The notes beneath the pieces are model-generated. The model saw only the letters and a program-made list of their open reading frames with translations. It did no database searches and was not told the DNA's origin. A DNA stretch of 64,000 nucleotides from Aliiroseovarius lamellibrachiae. GTDB taxonomy: Bacteria; Pseudomonadota; Alphaproteobacteria; Rhodobacterales; Rhodobacteraceae. Positions 59,518 through 64,000 of this stretch are shown in pieces (position 1 is the stretch's first letter; each line of letters starts with the position of its first letter). The DNA lies in contig NZ_JAHEVJ010000001.1 in the NCBI RefSeq assembly GCF_018599245.1, positions 310,001 to 374,000 on the forward strand, written 5' to 3'. A program made the translations under genes and the position numbers.

Positions 59518-59899
59518 TTGCGGCTCCTTTCGCCGTTGCTCCCCACCTAAATGGGGGCGGGCTGCGCAGTTCCAAGTGTGTTCCCCTGATGCAGGCCAGT
59601 CTCAAGACCAAGCTCAAACGAGTATCACCCCTGTGGGCACGCTATGTGTGTTGGTCAGATGAACTTCCCAACGCAGCGCGCCCCTGTGGGCGCGACGCGC
59701 TGACAGGGGGCGATCCCGGCATGTGCCAAGGGACCGGAAGTGACAATACTCCCGGAAGTTGGAATTTCTCTACTGAGTCTCTGTCGCAGAGTCAAGCAAT
59801 CTCGGCGCGTGAAACGGGGCAAATCATTAAGGAAACATAGGCTTGTGAACACGCCATTGCCCTTCGTATCGTCCCCCTTGTGGCGCCCGAACCGCATTT
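59518..59899. other. Intergenic region upstream of ffh
   Basis: No gene recognised. It contains the perfect stem CGCGCCC-CTGT-GGGCGCG (59678-59695) and a second, imperfect copy of CCCCTGTGGGC at 59630-59640. The ffh promoter should be here but I cannot place it. There is no SRP RNA signature (no GGAAGGAAGCA-type loop). Confidence 0.4.
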
Positions 59900-59956
59900 G
59901 GATATTTATAGAAAGAGGAAAAGGCGCGCGCTCCCTTCCTCTTTCTATAAATATCC
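59900..59956. repeat. 21-bp perfect inverted repeat at the end of repeat copy D
   Basis: GGATATTTATAGAAAGAGGA plus A (59900-59920) is repeated exactly in inverse at 59936-59956, around 15 bp. The right arm is the tail of dispersed repeat copy D; the left arm is a headless second copy in opposite orientation. The transcript would fold into a very stable hairpin. Confidence 0.85.
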
Positions 59957-59999
59957 TGGGGTGAGCGCAGAGCGCGAGGGGCAACGCCCCTTACGTTCG
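59936..59999 (-). repeat. Dispersed 3'-flanking repeat, copy D (after ligC)
   Basis: On the minus strand, a few bases after the ligC stop: GGGGCGTTGCCCC, CGCGCTCTGCGC, CACCCCAGGATATTTATAGA, AAGAGGAA. Same layout and orientation relative to the upstream gene as the other copies. Confidence 0.8.
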
Positions 60000-60006
60000 C
60001 CCCTAA

Positions 60007-60951
60007 TCAACTCAGGCTTTGCTCAATCTTATCAAGTGTTTGCATCGCGCCTAGCACATCCGACACACATCCATTGGGCGCGCGGCCCTCGCGGATGGCG
60101 GCAATGAACTCGCGATCAATCAGCTCAATCCCATTGCTGGATACGGCGACATCCGACAGATCAATCTGGTTTTCATAACCGTCATAAAGATCGTCATAGC
60201 GCGCCAAATAGGTGCCATTGTCGCAGATATAGCGGAAATACGTGCCCAGCGGCCCATCGTTGTTAAATGAAAGTGAAAGCGTGCAAATTGCACCTGATGG
60301 AGTTTTCATCCCAATCGACATGTCCATCGCAATGCCCAAATCTGGATGGATTGGCCCCTGTAACCCATGCGCCTGCGAGCAGACCTCGCCAGTTTGGTAT
60401 TGAAACAGATCCACCGTGTGGCAGGCGTGATGCCACAGCAGATGATCGGTCCAACTGCGTGCCTCGCCTTTGGCGTTGGTATTGCTGCGGCGGAAGAAAT
60501 AGGTTTGCACATCAAGCTGTTGCAGGGTCAATTCACCGGCCGCGATCTTATTGTGGATCCATTGGTGGCTGGGGTTAAAGCGGCGCACTTGGCCCGCCAT
60601 GGCGACCAATCCGGTTTCGCGCTGCTTGTTCACAACGGCTTGGCTGTCGGCCAGATTATCCGCCATCGGGATTTCAACCAGCACATGTTTGCCGGCATTC
60701 ATACAGGCGATGCTTTGTTCCGCATGAAGCCCGGTTGGCGTCGACAGGATCACCGCATCCACATCGTCGCGGGCAAGGCAGTCGGCCAAATCGGTCGCCG
60801 CGTGGCCGATGCCACGTTCCGCCGCACAGGCGTCGATTTTTGCGCGCGTTGGCCCCATCACCGATGTGACGGTGACCCCATCAATCTGCGCCAAAGCGTC
60901 CAGATGTTTCTGCCCAAACGCGCCATAAGCGCCCGCCACACAAATCCGCAT
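60007..60951 (-). CDS. ligC: 4-carboxy-2-hydroxymuconate-6-semialdehyde dehydrogenase (Gfo/Idh/MocA family)
   Basis: NAD(P)-dependent oxidoreductase of 314 residues that oxidises the ring-fission product (hemiacetal) of protocatechuate 4,5-cleavage to 2-pyrone-4,6-dicarboxylate. Rossmann start CVAGAYGAFGQKHLDAL; Gfo-type EIPMADNLADSQ; the blocks RRFNPSHQWIHNKIAAGELT, VQTYFFRRSNTNAKGEARSW and TDHLLWHHACHTVDLFQYQ agree with what I recall of LigC. Context with galB, ligK and galD supports it. Without alignment, a related Gfo/Idh enzyme is the alternative. Confidence 0.82.
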   Translation of the reverse strand: MRICVAGAYGAFGQKHLDALAQIDGVTVTSVMGPTRAKIDACAAERGIGHAATDLADCLARDDVDAVILSTPTGLHAEQSIACMNAGKHVLVEIPMADNLADSQAVVNKQRETGLVAMAGQVRRFNPSHQWIHNKIAAGELTLQQLDVQTYFFRRSNTNAKGEARSWTDHLLWHHACHTVDLFQYQTGEVCSQAHGLQGPIHPDLGIAMDMSIGMKTPSGAICTLSLSFNNDGPLGTYFRYICDNGTYLARYDDLYDGYENQIDLSDVAVSSNGIELIDREFIAAIREGRAPNGCVSDVLGAMQTLDKIEQSLS

Positions 60952-61024
60952 AAATTATCCCTTCTTCCGGCTGACGTGACCATATCATGGTGAACCGAGC
61001 GTGGAAATTGATTGACGCGGTGTC

Positions 61025-62269
61025 CTATTGGTTTTTGCTATAGCGCGCTGTTTTTGATGCAACCGCGCTGGCCTCGCGCAGCGCTGTGATGAACCGCGCT
61101 TGGGTCGCCGTCGGTTGCCAATCCTTGCGCAGCGTCAGCCCAATGGGGCGGTGGCTGCCGGGCAGGCGAATGTCCAGTGCGGCAAGCTCGCCGCGCGCCA
61201 ATTCGTGGGCAACCTGACTTTTCGACAAGATCGCCAAATACGGCCCACGCAACAATAGCGTGCGGGTCAAAACCATCGAACTTGTGACCACGCGCACCGC
61301 CGGGTGACCTTCTTCAAGCCCCAACCACCGCGCGAGATATCCCCCCGACGGGGTCGACAGTGGCGGGGCAATCCACGGCTGCGCCAGCAGGGCGGCTGTG
61401 TCCGGGCGCGCGCCGGTTAAAAGCGGATGATCCGGCGACGCAATCACCGCCAACGGATCCTCAAACAGCACCTCTTGCACCACGTCCTCTGCCGGGATTG
61501 GATCGCGCAACGCACCGATGATCAGGTCCAATTCACCATGACGCAGCGCGCGCAACAGCTCGTCATAGGGTGCATCCACATTGCGTACCGAAACCGAGGG
61601 GGCGGCGTGTAAAAACCGGTCAATGGCGCGCGGCAGGATGGCACTGCGCGGCAGGGGCAGGGCGCCAATGCGAATGCGGGTTGTATCGCGGCCGGCCAAA
61701 TGCGCCACCTCATCCAACCCCTGCTGCAGGTTGGCGTGCGCCAATTGCACCGCACGCGCAAAGATGTCCCCCGCCTCGCTTAACTCCACCCCGCGCCGCG
61801 ACTGCGTAAAAAACGCCACCCCCGCGCGACTTTCCAAATCCCGCCCGGCCCGGTGAACCGAGGGTTGCGAAATGCCAAGGCTTTGGGCAGCAAGGGAAAA
61901 ACTGCCGGATGCGCCAATGGCAATCAACGCGCGCAGCTGCGCGGACGTGCTGTGCAGGTAAAACCCAGGCGAGGGTGTGGGCCCTTCATGTGCCGACCTG
62001 CGCCGGGTGGCCGCCTGTGCCCCGGCCGCCAATTGCGCAAACATCGCCTGAACCCGTGGGTGCAACAACGCGCCCGCTTCGGTCAGAAACATCCCGCCTG
62101 CGCGACGATCAAACAGGGTCACACCCAATTGCCGCTCGAGCCCCGCAATCGCCTGTGTCACGGCGGGTTGCGACAGATGCACCCGTTTGGCAGCGGCAGA
62201 GATGCCGCGCCGGGTGGCAACCTCATCAAAAGCACGTAGGTGACGGATGTTTAGGAACGTAATGGCCAT
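61025..62269 (-). CDS. LysR-type regulator with two tandem HTH domains (LigR/GalR-like)
   Basis: Unusually long LysR protein of 414 residues. The first HTH_1 spans residues 5-66 (RHLRAFDEVATRRGISAAAK) and a second complete HTH_1 spans about 109-168 (SAQLRALIAIGASGSFSLAA then LGISQPSVHRAGRDLESRAG); a substrate-binding domain with TTRIRIGALPLPRSAILPRA follows. Divergent from galB, so the probable activator of the catabolic operon, sensing a pathway intermediate. Regulators of the gallate/protocatechuate meta pathway in other proteobacteria are LysR-type. Confidence 0.85.
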   Translation of the reverse strand: MAITFLNIRHLRAFDEVATRRGISAAAKRVHLSQPAVTQAIAGLERQLGVTLFDRRAGGMFLTEAGALLHPRVQAMFAQLAAGAQAATRRRSAHEGPTPSPGFYLHSTSAQLRALIAIGASGSFSLAAQSLGISQPSVHRAGRDLESRAGVAFFTQSRRGVELSEAGDIFARAVQLAHANLQQGLDEVAHLAGRDTTRIRIGALPLPRSAILPRAIDRFLHAAPSVSVRNVDAPYDELLRALRHGELDLIIGALRDPIPAEDVVQEVLFEDPLAVIASPDHPLLTGARPDTAALLAQPWIAPPLSTPSGGYLARWLGLEEGHPAVRVVTSSMVLTRTLLLRGPYLAILSKSQVAHELARGELAALDIRLPGSHRPIGLTLRKDWQPTATQARFITALREASAVASKTARYSKNQ

Positions 62270-62310
62270 GGTTCAGACTAACGACAAGACCACCGCATGG
62301 TCTAGCACAT

Positions 62311-62325
62311 ATAGCAAAAACTTAT
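62311..62325. promoter_or_regulatory. Candidate LysR-type binding site
   Basis: ATAGCAAAAACTTAT (ATA-N9-TAT, containing T-N11-A) lies in the 133-bp divergent spacer, 42 bp upstream of the LysR start. The motif is loose and AT-rich, so this is only a candidate. Confidence 0.35.
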
Positions 62326-62402
62326 CAGCATCGTGGCCCTTTGAAATAGGGATTTGTGCCGTCGTTAGGCTAGGATGACCCCATGATTTCGTAGGAGCCG
62401 CC

Positions 62403-63152
62403 ATGTCTATACCCGCTGATGAAAAGAAAACCGCCTTGGTGATTTCCGCCCATGCCGCCGACTTTGTCTGGCGCGCAGGCGGTGCAATCGCGCTGCATCA
62501 ACAATTGGGGTATGAGGTCACAGTGGCCTGTCTTTCTTACGGTGAACGCGGGGAAAGTGCCAAACTGTGGAAGCAAGACGGCATGACACTTGAGCGTGTG
62601 AAAGCCGCCCGAAGGAAGGAGGCTGAGGAAGCCGCAAGTGCCCTTGGCGTGCGTGATATTCGCTTTCTCGATCTGGGTGATTATCCCCTGCGCCTTGACC
62701 GCGATGCGCAAGATCAGATGGTGGACATTATCCGCGAGGTCCAGCCAAAATGGATGATGTCCCACTCGCGCTGGGACCCTTACAATACCGACCATATGAA
62801 CACGACGCAATTTGCGCTGGAATGCCGGATGATCGCGCAGGCCTGGGGGCATAAACCCGGTGAAAAAGTGTTGGGCGCGCCGCAACTTTACCTGTTTGAA
62901 CCGCATCAGACCGAACAGATGGGATGGAAACCGGATGTGTTCCTCGACATCACGCCTGTGTGGGACAAAAAACGCGCTGCGATCGAATGCATGCAAGGGC
63001 AAGAGCATTTGTGGGACTTCTATACCAATGTTGCCCAAAATCGCGGCAATCATTTCCGACGCAATTCCGGCGGCATGGCCGGTGGGCGCAAGGCGGAGTA
63101 CGCGGAAGGGTTTGAAACCGTGTTCCCGCAAACCGTGGATGAGTTGGCATGA
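62403..63152 (+). CDS. galB: 4-oxalomesaconate hydratase, PIG-L type (GalB)
   Basis: Zinc-dependent hydratase of the PIG-L deacetylase fold, 249 residues, that hydrates 4-oxalomesaconate to 4-carboxy-4-hydroxy-2-oxoadipate. The family motif is [12 protein letters not shown] (about residues 17-28; AHxxD), with the second metal His in [13 protein letters not shown]. The next genes encode the matching aldolase and tautomerase, which selects GalB over a generic LmbE-like deacetylase. In Sphingobium this step uses the unrelated LigJ. Overlaps ligK by 4 bp. Confidence 0.85.
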   Translation: MSIPADEKKTALVISAHAADFVWRAGGAIALHQQLGYEVTVACLSYGERGESAKLWKQDGMTLERVKAARRKEAEEAASALGVRDIRFLDLGDYPLRLDRDAQDQMVDIIREVQPKWMMSHSRWDPYNTDHMNTTQFALECRMIAQAWGHKPGEKVLGAPQLYLFEPHQTEQMGWKPDVFLDITPVWDKKRAAIECMQGQEHLWDFYTNVAQNRGNHFRRNSGGMAGGRKAEYAEGFETVFPQTVDELA

Positions 63153-63841
63153 CATATCAACCCGGCGACACCGGCCTTGTGGTGCAAAATATCCCGCGCG
63201 CCGATCAAAATGTGATCGACGGATTGGCGGAATTGGGCGTGGCGACCGTACACGAAGCACAGGGGCGCAAAGGGCTTTTGGCCAGTTACATGCGGCCCAT
63301 TTATACCGGCGCGCGGGTGGCGGGGTCGGCGGTCACCATCCTCGCGCCGCCCGCGGACAATTGGATGTTGCACGTCGCGATGGAACAGGTGAGGCCCGGG
63401 GATATTCTGGTGCTCGGCACCACAAGCCCTTCAAATGCCGGGTATTTTGGCGATCTTCTGGCAAGCTCTGCCAAGGCGCGGGGCTGTCGTGGGTTGATCA
63501 TTGATGGCGGGGTGCGCGACATTCGTGACCTCACTGAAATGCAGTTCCCGGTCTGGTCCAAAGCGATTTGCGCGCAAGGCACGATCAAGGAAACGCTGGG
63601 ATCGGTCAACGTGCCGGTGGTCTGCGCCGAGGCTTTGGTAAACGCGGGTGACGTGATCGTGGCCGATGACGATGGCGTCTGTGTTGTGCGCCGGGATGAG
63701 GCGGCGGAGGTCTTGGAAAAAGGCCGTGCGCGCGAAGCAAATGAGGTTGCAAAACGGGCGCGATTTGAGGCCGGAGAACTGGGGCTTGATCTTTACGACA
63801 TGCGCGGGCGTTTGGCGCAGAAGGGTCTGAAATATGTGTAA
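63149..63841 (+). CDS. ligK: 4-carboxy-4-hydroxy-2-oxoadipate aldolase / oxaloacetate decarboxylase
   Basis: RraA-fold class II aldolase of 230 residues (LigK/GalC/ProA) that cleaves 4-carboxy-4-hydroxy-2-oxoadipate to pyruvate and oxaloacetate. The active-site loop is [20 protein letters not shown] (about residues 98-117), followed by [11 protein letters not shown] with the catalytic Arg and the metal Asp. The opening [20 protein letters not shown] and [12 protein letters not shown] favour the aldolase branch over RraA proper. Coupled to galB. Confidence 0.9.
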   Translation: MTYQPGDTGLVVQNIPRADQNVIDGLAELGVATVHEAQGRKGLLASYMRPIYTGARVAGSAVTILAPPADNWMLHVAMEQVRPGDILVLGTTSPSNAGYFGDLLASSAKARGCRGLIIDGGVRDIRDLTEMQFPVWSKAICAQGTIKETLGSVNVPVVCAEALVNAGDVIVADDDGVCVVRRDEAAEVLEKGRAREANEVAKRARFEAGELGLDLYDMRGRLAQKGLKYV

Positions 63842-63861
63842 GAGTGTGCTCACATCAAAGC

Positions 63862-63915
63862 GGGGGCTCTGCCCCCCGCCTTCGGCGTCCCCCGAGATAT
63901 TTATGACAAGAAAAA
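63862..63915 (+). repeat. Dispersed 3'-flanking repeat, copy E (ligK-galD junction)
   Basis: GGGGGCTCTGCCCCC, CGCCTTCGGCG, CCCCCGAGATATTTATGACA, AGAAAAAG, 20 bp after the ligK stop. It is the closest relative of copy A. Confidence 0.82.
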
Positions 63916-63939
63916 GTGCACAGAACACCGGGGCGGCCG

Positions 63940-64000
63940 ATGTCTGAGGGTGTGCGGTGCATGTGGATGCGGGGGGGCACGTCGAAAGGCGGATATTTTC
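63940..64000 (+). CDS. galD: 4-oxalomesaconate tautomerase GalD, 3' end beyond the window
   Basis: The last 61 bases open a frame whose first 20 residues include MWMRGGTSKGGYF, the N-terminal signature of the PrpF/GalD diaminopimelate epimerase-like fold. GalD interconverts the keto/enol forms of 4-oxalomesaconate and completes the set with galB and ligK. Only the start is visible, so length and integrity cannot be judged. Confidence 0.82.
   Translation, partial: MSEGVRCMWMRGGTSKGGYF

Noticed and set aside
59518-59899. Possible SRP RNA gene next to ffh
   Set aside because: No conserved GGAAGGAAGCA-type domain IV loop or matching stem is present.
1-64000. CRISPR arrays, insertion sequences, integrases, phage genes
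   Set aside because: No spaced direct-repeat array, transposase or integrase motif was seen; the repeats found are intergenic elements or small tandem units.

Overview
The window is chromosomal DNA from an alphaproteobacterium of the order Rhodobacterales (Roseobacter group). I infer this from the atpI-B-E-b'-b order of the ATP synthase Fo genes, a TrmD with the extra N-terminal stretch seen in this group, MipZ, a CHCC zinc-finger protein, a DUF5928-type GT14 glycosyltransferase, the ffh ... rpsP ... rimM ... trmD ... rplS-rpmE translation cluster, and high GC. I cannot name a genus. I see no phage, transposase, CRISPR array, rRNA or tRNA gene. It reads as an ordinary core chromosome with a few metabolic islands.

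Layout. 1-4.2 kb: the end of a DMT transporter, an ArsR regulator and the Fo operon, closed by a strong terminator. 4.2-9.6 kb: a DUF2892 membrane protein under a sulfide-repressor-like operator, a GntR/FCD regulator, an OmpA lipoprotein, an Ada-like methyltransferase, nth with adenosine kinase, and OsmC. 9.6-12.2 kb: a sulfotransferase divergent from a GT14 glycosyltransferase. 12.2-17.4 kb: HIT, CHCC zinc finger, polA, and a MerR regulator divergent from a CDF metal exporter. 17.4-20.2 kb: a YafY/WYL regulator and a VOC protein sharing operator-like repeats, hydroxypyruvate isomerase and DUF1285. 20.2-28.1 kb: a MoxR-DUF58-DUF4159-amidotransferase-like operon. 28.2-32.1 kb: glycolate oxidase glcDEF. 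32.2-35.6 kb: a trypsin-like protease, a frameshifted secreted protein, Hsp20 behind a ROSE-like RNA thermometer, and a DMT transporter behind an FMN riboswitch (ribN). 35.7-46.5 kb: gabD, a hydrolase, and a long minus-strand run with a dipeptide-type ABC transporter (no binding protein), ALDH, YcaQ, SDR and P1 peptidase. 46.6-49 kb: mipZ, tandem Lin0512 genes and a ClpP-fold-like lipoprotein. 49.1-59.5 kb: the translation cluster, carrying inserted bluB, chorismate mutase, GNAT pair, Kef antiporter and kinase-like genes. 60-64 kb: a protocatechuate/gallate meta-cleavage locus (ligC, a double-HTH LysR regulator, galB, ligK, start of galD).

The strongest non-coding observations are: a repeat of about 55 bp, present five times, always downstream of a stop codon in the sense direction; an FMN riboswitch that gives a substrate to an otherwise anonymous transporter; a ROSE-like hairpin over the Hsp20 Shine-Dalgarno; matching TGGT-N11-ACCA palindromes upstream of the GntR gene and of glcDEF 23 kb away; and paired CTCCTGACA/TGTCAGGAG repeats in front of the YafY and VOC genes. 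Products are assigned from motifs and family knowledge only; no database search was run.
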